The notes beneath the pieces are model-generated. The model did not search any database. It was not told where the DNA came from and saw nothing but the letters and a program-made list of their open reading frames with translations. A program made the position numbers and the translations under genes. Shown here in pieces: positions 15,944-24,110 of a stretch of DNA of 64,000 bases. Numbering within the stretch: the first letter of the stretch is position 1; each line of letters begins with the position of its first letter. The stretch lies in the NCBI RefSeq assembly GCF_000761545.1, contig NZ_JPMY01000046.1, positions 88,976 to 152,975 on the forward strand, given 5' to 3'. This DNA comes from Pseudomonas sp. ML96. GTDB lineage: Bacteria > Pseudomonadota > Gammaproteobacteria > Pseudomonadales > Pseudomonadaceae.

Positions 15944-15969
15944 AAGCCCCGCCCATGGCGGGGCTTTTT
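15944..15969 (+). terminator. Strong intrinsic terminator after the MFS gene
   Basis: AAGCCCCGCC (15944-15953) pairs perfectly with GGCGGGGCTT (15957-15966) across a 3-nt loop, and five T's overlap the end of the stem. Confidence 0.9.
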
Positions 15970-16046
15970 CATTGGCCAGGGGTTTGATTTATGACCGCCC
16001 ATTCACCCGATTGCTGCCGCCTCCAAGGCCCGCCAGTTAACGCCAT

Positions 16047-16065
16047 TAGTACTTTCGAGCGACAC
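16047..16065 (+). promoter_or_regulatory. 19-bp motif upstream of the DUF1302 operon, copy 2
   Basis: This is the second copy of the motif at 14487-14505 (17 of 19 identical), located 86-104 bp before the DUF1302 start and followed by CCTTGGT at 16077-16083. It is a candidate binding site for the LuxR regulator encoded downstream. Confidence 0.55.
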
Positions 16066-16150
16066 GCTAAATACATCCTTGGTGCGCTTATGTGCCTGTC
16101 ATCCGCTGGGTAGGGTGCGCTCAGTTGCACCCCCATTCACGGAGAGCCTC

Positions 16151-17989
16151 ATGACAAAAACAACAAGGCCCGGAATCTTCCAGCCGCACACCCTCGCCCT
16201 GGCCATCGCCCTCGGTTCTGTCGCACCGGCGCATGCCGTCAACTTCAATATCGGGGAGATCGAGGGCCAACTCGACTCGTCCATGTCCGTCGGCGCCAGC
16301 TGGTCCACCGCCAAACCGGACAAAGACCTGATTGGTAACGCCAACGGCGGCACCGGTTACACCCAGACCGGTGACGACGGCCGCCTGAACTTCAAACGTG
16401 GCGAGACCTTTTCGAAGATCTTCAAGGGCATCCACGATCTCGAACTGAAGTACGGCGATACCGGCGTTTTCGTGCGCGGCAAGTACTGGTACGACTTCGA
16501 ATTGAAGGACGAGAGCCGCCTGTTCAAGGATATCGACGACTCCAACCGCAAGCAGGCCGCGCAGTCCTCCGGCGCCGAGATCCTCGACGCCTTCGTCTAC
16601 CACAACTATGCCATCGCCGACATGCCGGGCTCGGTGCGCCTGGGCAAGCAGGTGGTGAGCTGGGGCGAGAGCACCTTCATCGGTAACAGCATCAACTCGA
16701 TCAACCCGATCGACGCCGCCGCCTTCCGCCGCCCCGGCGCGGAGATCAAGGAAGGCCTGATTCCGGTAAACATGTTCTACATGTCCCAGACCATTACCGA
16801 CCAGCTGTCCGCCGAGGCTTTCTACCAGCTGGAATGGGACCAGACCGTCATCGACAACTGCGGCACCTTCTTCGCTGGCGCCGATGTGCTGGCGGACGGT
16901 TGTAACAGCAACTACACGATTCTCGACTCGGCCTCCGTTGCAAGCTTACGCGGCGTCAAGGCAGGTGTTGCAGGTCCTGGCGCGCAAGCACTGTTGAGTG
17001 GTGTGACCGTGGTGCCGGAAGGTTTGGTCGTGCCGCGCGGAGGGGATCGCGATGCCCGCGACGACGGTCAGTGGGGCGCTGCGCTGCGCTGGCTCGGTGA
17101 CGAGGCCGAGTACGCCGCCTACTTCATGAACTACCACAGCCGCACGCCGAACGTCAGCATGCACACGGCTAATCCAGCGGTTATCAGTACTGCGCTGCAG
17201 AACCCCGCGTTCGCGCAAGCCATGTTGCTAGGTAACGGCAATTACTTCCTTGAGTATCCGGAAGATATTCAGCTGTATGGCTTGAGCTTCTCTACCACGC
17301 TGCCCACCGGCACCGCCTGGTCCGGCGAGATCAGCTACCGGCCGAACATGCCGCTGCAGATCAACGGTACTGATATGACCGCCAAACTGGCCACCGTTCC
17401 TGTAGCTGCTGCTACTGCGGCAGGTGGCGGCTTGGCAGGCCTTGCGGCCGGCTCGGCGACGGGCGATCGGGATATCCGCGGCTACAACCGCAAGGAAGTC
17501 ACCCAACTGCAGACCACCCTCACTCACTTCTTCGATCAGGTCCTCGGTGCCGAGCGTCTGACCTTGGTGGGCGAAGTGGCCTACACCCGAATCGGTGGCC
17601 TGGAGAGCACCAGCGAAGTGGCCTACGGCCGCGACTCGATCTACGGCTCACCGCACGGTACTGCTGCATCGAACATCGCCGCCGCTCGCGACTACGGCTA
17701 CCACGGCTTCTATACCGCCGGCTCCTGGGGTTATCGCGCCCGAGGCATCCTCGACTACAACAACGTGTTCGCCGGCGTGAACCTGAAACCGAACATAGCC
17801 TGGTCACATGATGTCGATGGCTATGGCCCGAACTTCAACGAAGGCTCCAAAGCGGTCAGCCTGGGCGTCGACGCCGAATACCTGAACACCTACACCGCCA
17901 GCCTGTCGTACACCAACTTCTTTGACGGCGACTACAACACCCAGACCGACCGCGACTTCATTGCGTTCAGCGTCGGTGTGAACTTCTAA
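16151..17989 (+). CDS. DUF1302 family exported protein (putative outer-membrane protein)
   Basis: This 612-residue protein has a signal peptide ending near APAHA-VNFNIGEIEGQLDSSMSVGASWS and many short beta-rich repeats ending in FIAFSVGVNF, whose terminal Phe is typical of outer-membrane barrels. It belongs to DUF1302, found paired with DUF1329 in pseudomonads, often in gene sets for steroid, terpenoid or lipid-like substrates. The start at 16151 has GGAGAG upstream; an in-frame ATG at 16079 lacks support. Codon use is less GC-biased around 16900-17480, in what looks like a variable loop region. The DUF1329 gene follows after 14 bp. Confidence 0.88.
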   Translation: MTKTTRPGIFQPHTLALAIALGSVAPAHAVNFNIGEIEGQLDSSMSVGASWSTAKPDKDLIGNANGGTGYTQTGDDGRLNFKRGETFSKIFKGIHDLELKYGDTGVFVRGKYWYDFELKDESRLFKDIDDSNRKQAAQSSGAEILDAFVYHNYAIADMPGSVRLGKQVVSWGESTFIGNSINSINPIDAAAFRRPGAEIKEGLIPVNMFYMSQTITDQLSAEAFYQLEWDQTVIDNCGTFFAGADVLADGCNSNYTILDSASVASLRGVKAGVAGPGAQALLSGVTVVPEGLVVPRGGDRDARDDGQWGAALRWLGDEAEYAAYFMNYHSRTPNVSMHTANPAVISTALQNPAFAQAMLLGNGNYFLEYPEDIQLYGLSFSTTLPTGTAWSGEISYRPNMPLQINGTDMTAKLATVPVAAATAAGGGLAGLAAGSATGDRDIRGYNRKEVTQLQTTLTHFFDQVLGAERLTLVGEVAYTRIGGLESTSEVAYGRDSIYGSPHGTAASNIAAARDYGYHGFYTAGSWGYRARGILDYNNVFAGVNLKPNIAWSHDVDGYGPNFNEGSKAVSLGVDAEYLNTYTASLSYTNFFDGDYNTQTDRDFIAFSVGVNF

Positions 17990-18003
17990 GGGAATCGATC
18001 GAG

Positions 18004-19368
18004 ATGAAAACAACAAAACTGATCACTGCCCTCACCCTATCGCTGCTGGCCGGCAGTGTGCTCGCCGCGGTGTCGGCGGATGAAGCCGCCAAGCTCGGCA
18101 GCAGCCTGACTCCGCTGGGCGCCGAGAAGGCCGGCAACGCCGACGGCAGCATTCCGGCCTGGACCGGCGGCCTGCCGACCAATGCCGCAACCGTACTGCC
18201 GGGTGGCTTCCTGGCCGACCCGTTCGCCAACGAGCAGCCGCTGTTCACCATCACCGCGCAGAACGTCGAGCAGTACAAGGACAAGCTGGCCGCCGGCCAA
18301 CTGGCCATGTTCAAGCGCTACCCGGAGACCTACAAGATGGCGGTATATCCCAGCCATCGTAGCGTCGCCCTGCCGGACAAGATCTACGAAGCTGCCAAGA
18401 AGAGCGCCACCAACACCAGCCTGATCGAGGGCGGCAACGGTCTGAACGGATTCGCCGACAGCCGCTACTACGCCTTCCCGGTCCCGCAGAACGGTCTGGA
18501 AGCGGTGTGGAATCACATCACCCGTTACCGCGGCGGCAACCTGCAGCGCACCATCGTGCAGGCGGCTCCGCAAGCCAACGGCAACTTCACCCTGGTGCAT
18601 TTCGAGGACGAAGTAGCCTTCCCCAACGACACCAAGGGGCTGGATCCGAAGAAAGCCGAGAACGCCCTGCTGTTCTTCAAGCAGCGCGTCACCGCGCCGG
18701 CGCGCCTGGCGGGCAACGTACTGCTGGTGCACGACTCCCTGGACCAGATCAAGGAGCCGCGCATGGCCTGGCTGTACAACGCCGGCCAGCGTCGCGTGCG
18801 CCGCGCCCCGCAGGTCGCCTACGACGGTCCGGGTACCGCCGCCGATGGTCTGCGTACCTCGGACAACTTCGACATGTACAACGGTGCACCCAACCGTTAC
18901 GACTGGAAGCTGGTCGGCAAGCGTGAGCTGTACATCCCGTACAACAACTACCGCATCGCCTCGCCGCAGGTGAAATACGACGACATCATCCAGGCCGGCC
19001 ACACCAATCAGGACCTGGCGCGCTACGAGCTGCACCGCGTCTGGGAAGTCGAAGCCACACTGAAGTCCGGCGAGCGCAACATCTACGCCAAGCGTCGCTT
19101 CTTCATCGACGAGGACAGCTGGCAGATCGCCGTGTCCGAGCACTATGACGGTCGCGGCCAGCTGTGGCGCGTAGGCCAGGCCATGCTGATCCAGCAGTTC
19201 GACCAGCAGGTGCCGGTGTACGCCTTCGAGGCCCTGTACGACATCATCGCCGGCCGCTACCTGGCCATCGGCATGGCCAACGAGGAGAAGAGTGCCGTGC
19301 GCTACGGTACCCAGGCCTCGGCCGTGGACTTCACTCCGGCTGCACTGCGCAACGCCGGCGTCCGCTGA
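18004..19368 (+). CDS. DUF1329 family exported protein
   Basis: This 454-residue protein has a signal peptide (LITALTLSLLAGSVLA) and DUF1329 hallmarks: EAAKLGSSLTPLGAEKAGNADGSIPAWTGGLP, AWLYNAGQRRVRRAPQVAYDGPGTAADGLRTSDNFDMYNGAPNRYDWKL, and RRFFIDEDSWQIAVSEHYDGRGQLWRV. It resembles LolA/LolB-like lipid-binding folds, so a periplasmic carrier for a hydrophobic substrate is plausible but unproven. It is translated with the DUF1302 gene. The RND pump and BNR-repeat genes often found with the pair are absent here. Confidence 0.9.
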   Translation: MKTTKLITALTLSLLAGSVLAAVSADEAAKLGSSLTPLGAEKAGNADGSIPAWTGGLPTNAATVLPGGFLADPFANEQPLFTITAQNVEQYKDKLAAGQLAMFKRYPETYKMAVYPSHRSVALPDKIYEAAKKSATNTSLIEGGNGLNGFADSRYYAFPVPQNGLEAVWNHITRYRGGNLQRTIVQAAPQANGNFTLVHFEDEVAFPNDTKGLDPKKAENALLFFKQRVTAPARLAGNVLLVHDSLDQIKEPRMAWLYNAGQRRVRRAPQVAYDGPGTAADGLRTSDNFDMYNGAPNRYDWKLVGKRELYIPYNNYRIASPQVKYDDIIQAGHTNQDLARYELHRVWEVEATLKSGERNIYAKRRFFIDEDSWQIAVSEHYDGRGQLWRVGQAMLIQQFDQQVPVYAFEALYDIIAGRYLAIGMANEEKSAVRYGTQASAVDFTPAALRNAGVR

Positions 19369-19395
19369 GTTTCATCGCAACGCTGCTCCAACTTG

Positions 19396-19421
19396 AGGCG
19401 ACCCCAGCGGTCGCCTTTTTT
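19396..19421 (+). terminator. Intrinsic terminator after the DUF1329 gene
   Basis: GGCGACC (19397-19403) pairs with GGTCGCC (19409-19415), followed by six T's. It separates the DUF1302-DUF1329 operon from the regulator gene. Confidence 0.9.
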
Positions 19422-19501
19422 GTCCGCGGCAGTCATGCGGGCAACGAATTGGATAAGATCGACCTCTCGCTACAACAACTACAAGAGCCGAGGCCACGAC
19501 C

Positions 19502-22087
19502 ATGCACGACAAGGTTCGCGCCCTGCATCCGGCTGCCGCTGCGCGCCAGCCCGATCCTTCGCTGCCCCGCCTGCCGGCGGCGCATATCGCCCGTCCGCGC
19601 CTGACCCAGGCGCTGCTGTCCGGCGACAGCCGTCTGACCCTGGTCTGCGCACCCGCCGGCTTCGGCAAGAGCGTGCTGCTGGGTGAATGCGCCCGCCAGG
19701 CGCCCCATGGCACCCGCGTGGTGTGGCTCGACCTGCTCGGCCATCCGCACAGCCCGGCGGAACTGCTCGCGCGCCTCTCCGCCGCCCTGCAGCTGCCGCA
19801 CAGCGACGGCGAACCCTGCGCCGAACTCGGTCTGCTGCTCGGCCGTGTCGAACAACCGCTGTGGATCATCCTCGACGACTATCCACGGCAACCCTGCGCC
19901 GAGCTCGACGAATGCCTCGACCGCCTGCTCGAACGCGCCCCACATACCCTGCGCTGGTGGATCGGCGGCCGCCGCCGGCCAGCCTGGAACCTGCCACGCC
20001 TGCTGCTGCAGGGCGACCTGCAGGAGATCGACGCCCACGACCTGGCGCTCGACGCCGGCGAACTCGAACGCCTGCTGCAACAGCGCCAGCAACGCCTGCC
20101 GGACGAGCTCGCCGCCCAGCTGATGCAACACAGCGAAGGCTGGCTGGCCGGCGTCTGCCTGCTGCTGATCGGCGGCAACGCCGACAACCTGGCCCAGCGC
20201 CTCAGCGCCGGCACGCCGTTGCTGCTCGACTACCTCGAACGCGAAGTCCTCGCGGCGCTACCGTCCTCGCTGCGCCACGCGCTGTTTGTCCTCGCGCACA
20301 TGCCGCGCTTCTCCGCCGAACTGTGCGAGCACCTGCTGGAAGAACAGGGCGGCGCCGGCGTGCTGGAGCAACTGCGCCAGCGCCAGCTGTTCCTGCACAG
20401 CCTGGACAGCTGTGGCGAGTGGTTCCGCCTGTGGCAGCCGCTGGCGGCCATGCTCAAGCGCCTGCCCGGCGGCCAGGTACCCGTGCATGCGCATATCCGC
20501 GCCTGCCAGTGGTTCGCCGGCCAGGGCGCGGTGCGCGAGGCGGTGGAACATGCGCTGTGGGCCGAGCAACCGGACGTGGCGGCCAGCTACCTGCAACGCT
20601 TCGGCCAGGACCAGTTGCTGATCGGCCAGAGCGTCGCGCAGTTCCTGCACTGGCGCGACGAGCTGCCCGCCAGTCTGTTCAACAGCACGCCGCGCCTGCT
20701 CATGCTGCAGGCCTGGGCGCTGATCATCTGCACCCGCCTGGACGAGGTCGACGCCTGCCTGGCCGAGGTCGGCCGCTTCCTCCCGCAACCCACCGCCCAG
20801 CGCCAGGCGCAGCTGATCGCCCACTACCAGGCGGTGCTCGGCGTGCTGCAGCGCCAGCGCGGCCTGAGCAGCGCCCGCGAGCATTGCCTGGAAGCACTGC
20901 GCGAACTACCCGAATCGGCCTGGTCGCTGCACATCCTCTGCCAGCAGGCGCTGGCCCAGCAGGCACTGGCCGAGGGCGACCTGCCGCGCGCGCAGCAGCA
21001 CAGCCACGAGGGCCTGCGCCTGGCGCGCCTGCGCGGCAACGTGCTGTTCGAGGCACTGCTCAGCGTCGACTACATCCACCTGCTGAACCTGCAGGGCGAG
21101 CACGAGCGCGCCCTGGAACACACCGAGCAATGCCTGCAATCGCTGCAGGGCGCGGCACTGCGCGGCCCGGTGCTGGCGCGCCTGCTGCTGTTGCGCGGCA
21201 ATATCCTGGCTGCCCGCGGCGAGATCGAGGCGGCCCGCGAGACGCTGCAGACCGGCCTGCGCGAGGCCGAGTCCTGCGAAGACGCCTACCTGCTGTTCGG
21301 CTACCTCGGCCTGGCCGAACTGGCCACCCATCGCGACGACAGCGAGCATGCCCTGCAGCTGCTGCGTCGCGCCGAACGGCAGATGCAGTGGCTGCACGTG
21401 CCCGAGGTGCGCTATCGCGACGTCCTGCTGCTGGCCCAGGGCAACCTGTGGCTGCGCCAGGGCGAGGTGCAGCGCGCACGCCACGCCTTCCTCAGCATCT
21501 GCCGGCGCCTCGAGGGCAGCGACCATCTGGCGCCCTCCGGCTTCTACGATCTGCTGCCCCGCGCCCAGCTGGCCCTGGCCAGGGCCGACCTGGTTCTCGG
21601 CGAACAGGAAGCCGCGCTGGCCGCCCTACAGCAGCTGCACGACGGCTGTCGGCGCAGCGGCCACCACAGCCTGGCCACCCAGGTACGCCTGATCCAGGCT
21701 GAGGCGCTGCACCAGGCCGGCCGCGAGGACGAGGCCGACGCGCTGCTGCGCATCGGCGCCAGCGAAGTGCGCCGCCAGCAACAGCTGCGCCCGCTGCTGG
21801 AGCTGCAGGAGCGCGTGCCCGACTGGCTGGCGGAAGATGATCTGTGGCCACGCCAGCTGGCCAGTTGCGCGGGCAATGGCGAGCCCAGCGAGTCGCTGCT
21901 GAGCAAACGCGAACTGGCCGTGCTCGGGCTGATCGCCCAGGGCCACTCCAACCAGCAGATCGCCGAGCAGCTGTATATCTCGCTGCACACGGTGAAGACC
22001 CATGCGCGGCGGATCAACGTCAAACTCGGCGTACAGCGGCGCACCCAGGCAGTAGCCCGGGCCAAGGCCGAGGGCTGGCTGGGCTGA
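19502..22087 (+). CDS. MalT-like large LuxR-family ATP-binding transcriptional regulator
   Basis: This 861-residue LAL/MalT-type activator has Walker A APAGFGKS at about 50-57 and Walker B-like LWIILDDY near 120-127. A long helical, TPR-like middle follows, and the C-terminal LuxR helix-turn-helix is KRELAVLGLIAQGHSNQQIAEQLYISLHTVKTHARRINVKLG. Such proteins sense a ligand through the TPR part and use ATP to oligomerise on DNA. Position directly after the DUF1302-DUF1329 operon, and the repeated motif before that operon and before the MFS gene, suggest those as its targets. The inducer is unknown. Confidence 0.9.
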   Translation: MHDKVRALHPAAAARQPDPSLPRLPAAHIARPRLTQALLSGDSRLTLVCAPAGFGKSVLLGECARQAPHGTRVVWLDLLGHPHSPAELLARLSAALQLPHSDGEPCAELGLLLGRVEQPLWIILDDYPRQPCAELDECLDRLLERAPHTLRWWIGGRRRPAWNLPRLLLQGDLQEIDAHDLALDAGELERLLQQRQQRLPDELAAQLMQHSEGWLAGVCLLLIGGNADNLAQRLSAGTPLLLDYLEREVLAALPSSLRHALFVLAHMPRFSAELCEHLLEEQGGAGVLEQLRQRQLFLHSLDSCGEWFRLWQPLAAMLKRLPGGQVPVHAHIRACQWFAGQGAVREAVEHALWAEQPDVAASYLQRFGQDQLLIGQSVAQFLHWRDELPASLFNSTPRLLMLQAWALIICTRLDEVDACLAEVGRFLPQPTAQRQAQLIAHYQAVLGVLQRQRGLSSAREHCLEALRELPESAWSLHILCQQALAQQALAEGDLPRAQQHSHEGLRLARLRGNVLFEALLSVDYIHLLNLQGEHERALEHTEQCLQSLQGAALRGPVLARLLLLRGNILAARGEIEAARETLQTGLREAESCEDAYLLFGYLGLAELATHRDDSEHALQLLRRAERQMQWLHVPEVRYRDVLLLAQGNLWLRQGEVQRARHAFLSICRRLEGSDHLAPSGFYDLLPRAQLALARADLVLGEQEAALAALQQLHDGCRRSGHHSLATQVRLIQAEALHQAGREDEADALLRIGASEVRRQQQLRPLLELQERVPDWLAEDDLWPRQLASCAGNGEPSESLLSKRELAVLGLIAQGHSNQQIAEQLYISLHTVKTHARRINVKLGVQRRTQAVARAKAEGWLG

Positions 22088-22093
22088 CGGCGC

Positions 22094-22870
22094 TCAGCGT
22101 GCGGCCAGCACCAGCGTCTGCAGGCGCTCGCTCATGCCGCGGGCGTGGCGGCCGACCATCAGCGGTGCCAGCGGCCGCCCGGAACGGCCCAGGCGGGCGC
22201 GGCCGGTACGGTCGAAGTCGCCGAGGGCCATGCGCAGGTAGCGCCAGTCGGCACCGGCGCGGCGACCCTGGTCATCGGCCCTGGCGGCCAGTTGCGGCAG
22301 CAAGGTGGCCATCGCCGCATCCAGCTCGCCGAGCAGTTGCTGCTCGCTGCGGCTGAGGTAGGAAGCATCCGCCCCCGGCGTGGCCTCGAAGTAGCCGAGG
22401 TAAGCCTGCGCCGCATACTGTGCGCTGAGCAGTTCGAGCTTGGTTGCGACCATCAGGGGCGAGTCCTCGACCCCACCATCCAGCGCCTCGGCACCCTTGA
22501 GCAGATCGACCAGCGCGCGGCTGAGCTGCTCCGGATAGCGCCACGGCACATCTTCTTCGGCGGGGCCGAAGCCCAGGCCTTCCTGCAGGCTGGCCAGCAG
22601 CCGCGTGTAGGGCTCCTGCAGCTGCCCGCGCTGGGCCTCGGGCAGGCTCTCGAAATCCGCCTGCAGCTGCGCGCTATCGCGCCGCACTATCTCAAGGTGC
22701 TCGGCCTGCAGGCCCTCGCCACGCAGGCGGAGAAAACTGCCGACACTGCGGCAGGCATCGAGCTGGAGCAGCTCCAGCGCCAGACTTTCCTGGGCGCGCG
22801 CAGACAGGCTCAGGGCCAGGGCGCAGCCGATCAACAACAGGCGAACTACACGCATGCCGGGTCTCTTCAC
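22094..22870 (-). CDS. Uncharacterised exported protein (paralogue of the gene at 9963-10724)
   Basis: This 258-residue protein has a signal peptide (LLLIGCALALSLSARA) and no membrane span in the mature part. It has no family name I recognise. Blocks shared with the protein at 9963 are LRLRGEGLQAEHLEIVRRDSAQLQ, GLGFGPAEEDVPWRYPEQLSRALVDLL, SAQYAAQAYLGYFEA, DWRYLRMALGDFD and VGRHARGMSERL. The same order and similar spacing argue for common descent and a conserved function. It is convergent with the LuxR regulator, only 6 bp apart. An alternative start is the ATG five codons downstream (MRVVRLLL), which gives a cleaner signal peptide. Confidence 0.8.
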   Translation of the reverse strand: MKRPGMRVVRLLLIGCALALSLSARAQESLALELLQLDACRSVGSFLRLRGEGLQAEHLEIVRRDSAQLQADFESLPEAQRGQLQEPYTRLLASLQEGLGFGPAEEDVPWRYPEQLSRALVDLLKGAEALDGGVEDSPLMVATKLELLSAQYAAQAYLGYFEATPGADASYLSRSEQQLLGELDAAMATLLPQLAARADDQGRRAGADWRYLRMALGDFDRTGRARLGRSGRPLAPLMVGRHARGMSERLQTLVLAAR

Positions 22871-22984
22871 TGAGGGAGGATCGACACCGCCGCAAGGCGC
22901 GGCGATCGGCCGATTCTAGGGGCAAGCGTCAGGCGCGCAGGCTTCCCATATCTCATGGCCATGACCGCCGGTAATCACCGGACA

Positions 22985-23017
22985 AAAGAAAAGGCCCCAG
23001 GTTTTCACCTGGGGCCT
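22985..23017 (-). terminator. Intrinsic terminator of tRNA-Arg
   Basis: On the minus strand GGCCCCAGG pairs with CCTGGGGCC (within 22991-23017), and the following bases read TTTTCTTTTG. It lies just after the CCA end of the tRNA gene. Confidence 0.85.
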
Positions 23018-23026
23018 TTGCATGTC

Positions 23027-23103
23027 TGGCGCATCCGGCGGGATTCGAACCCACGACCCCTGCCTTCGGAGGGCAGTACTCTATCCAGCTGAGCTACGGA
23101 TGC
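23027..23103 (-). tRNA. tRNA-Arg (anticodon CCG)
   Basis: On the minus strand the acceptor arm GCATCCG pairs with CGGATGC, followed by G and an encoded CCA (77 nt in all). The D-arm reads AGCTCAGCTGGATAGAGTA, the anticodon stem is CTGCC/GGCAG with loop CTCCGAA, and the T-loop is GGTTCGAATCC. The anticodon CCG reads CGG arginine codons. No integrase or duplicated 3' end is nearby, so this tRNA is not used as an integration site here. Confidence 0.97.
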
Positions 23104-23158
23104 GTTGCGGGGCGCAATCATACGCATCCACCTCGCGGGCGTCCATGCGGCCTGTCGC

Positions 23159-23323
23159 TCAGAGCTCCTGCATGTCGAAGTCGGCCTTGCTCACTCCGCA
23201 ATCGGGGCACAGCCAGTCGTCCGGCACCTCAGCCCAGGGCGTGCCGGCGGGGATGCCGTCGTCCGGCCAACCCTTGGTTTCGTCGTAGATCAGGCCACAG
23301 ATCACGCAGATCCAGCTCTTCAT
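23159..23323 (-). CDS. Rubredoxin
   Basis: A 54-residue protein, starting MKSWICVICGLIYDETKG and ending ADFDMQEL. It has both iron knuckles, CVICG and CPDCG, plus GIPAGTPWAEVPDDW, so it is a normal one-iron rubredoxin that carries single electrons in the cytoplasm. Its ATG overlaps the stop of the flavodoxin-fold oxidoreductase gene (ATGA), so the two are translationally coupled. The upstream desaturase-like enzyme is a likely electron acceptor, by analogy with alkane hydroxylase (AlkB) systems. The gene is short and easily missed. Confidence 0.95.
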   Translation of the reverse strand: MKSWICVICGLIYDETKGWPDDGIPAGTPWAEVPDDWLCPDCGVSKADFDMQEL

Positions 23324-24039
23324 GCCGGCACCTCCTGGCGCAGCGGGTTGAGGCCGCGATCGAAATCGGCCAGCGAGGGGGAAGGCAGTGGCGGCAGGCT
23401 CTCCAGGCCGAGCAAATAGTCGCGGTACTGGTCGAGGATCACGCCGCGTGCCTCGGCGCTGATATAGGGCACGTGGTAGGCAGCGAACGGCGGCAGCACG
23501 CGCATGCCGACATAGGCCAGTGTGCCACGCTGCAGCGGGCGCAGCATGGGCTCCCAGTCGCCGTGCACGGCGGCTTCGTCGGCGAACATATGGCTCTGCC
23601 CGCCCAGGCTGAAGCTGAGCAGCGCGCGCTTGCCGGCCAGGCCGCCGCGATCATAGAAGCGCAAGCCGCCGTAGCAGGTGCCGGAGACCAGCACGCGGTC
23701 GATCCAGCCCTTGAGAATGGCCGGCACCGAGCACCAGAACAGCGGGAAATTGAGGATCAGCAGATCGGCCCACAGCAGCTTGTCCAGCTCGGCAGCGATG
23801 TCCGGCGCCAGGTGGCCGTTCTTCGCCGCTTCGCGCTGCTCCAGGGCGTAGGTCAGGTAGTCGGGGTTGCCGCGCACCTGGAAGTCAGCGGCCGAGGCCA
23901 CCGGGTTCCAGTTCATCGCGTAGAGGTCGGAGACCTGTACCTGGTGACCGGCGCCCTCCAGGGTGGCGACGGCGAGGTCCTTCATGGCAGTGCAGAAGGA
24001 CTGTGGTTCAGGGTGCGCGTGGACAATCAGGATATTCAT
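23320..24039 (-). CDS. NAD(P)H:quinone-oxidoreductase-type flavodoxin-fold protein
   Basis: This 239-residue flavoprotein of the NQO1/KefF/MdaB group starts MNILIVHAHPEPQSFCTAMKD, where the FMN/FAD phosphate-binding loop lies. The family block FPLFWCSVPAILKGWIDRVL follows near residue 100, and SLGGQSHMFADEA is the second flavin contact. An in-frame start 17 codons upstream (24090) adds an odd leader, so I prefer 24039. It lies 71 bp after the desaturase-like gene and overlaps rubredoxin by 4 bases. It could pass electrons from NAD(P)H to rubredoxin, which would be unusual for this fold; alternatively it reduces quinones independently. Confidence 0.88.
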   Translation of the reverse strand: MNILIVHAHPEPQSFCTAMKDLAVATLEGAGHQVQVSDLYAMNWNPVASAADFQVRGNPDYLTYALEQREAAKNGHLAPDIAAELDKLLWADLLILNFPLFWCSVPAILKGWIDRVLVSGTCYGGLRFYDRGGLAGKRALLSFSLGGQSHMFADEAAVHGDWEPMLRPLQRGTLAYVGMRVLPPFAAYHVPYISAEARGVILDQYRDYLLGLESLPPLPSPSLADFDRGLNPLRQEVPA

Positions 24040-24110
24040 GCAGTGTTCCGAAAAAGCACGGGGCCCGCAGGCCCCGGAGACGCCCGCCACGGCGGGGCTG
24101 ACGAGGACGA

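Noticed and set aside
19687..21702. 671-codon plus-strand open frame inside the LuxR regulator
   Set aside because: It is Arg/Pro/Ala-rich with no motif and lies in another frame of a well-supported gene.
23027..23103. tRNA-Arg as a genomic-island attachment site
   Set aside because: No integrase, no repeated 3' tRNA sequence and no composition change on either side.
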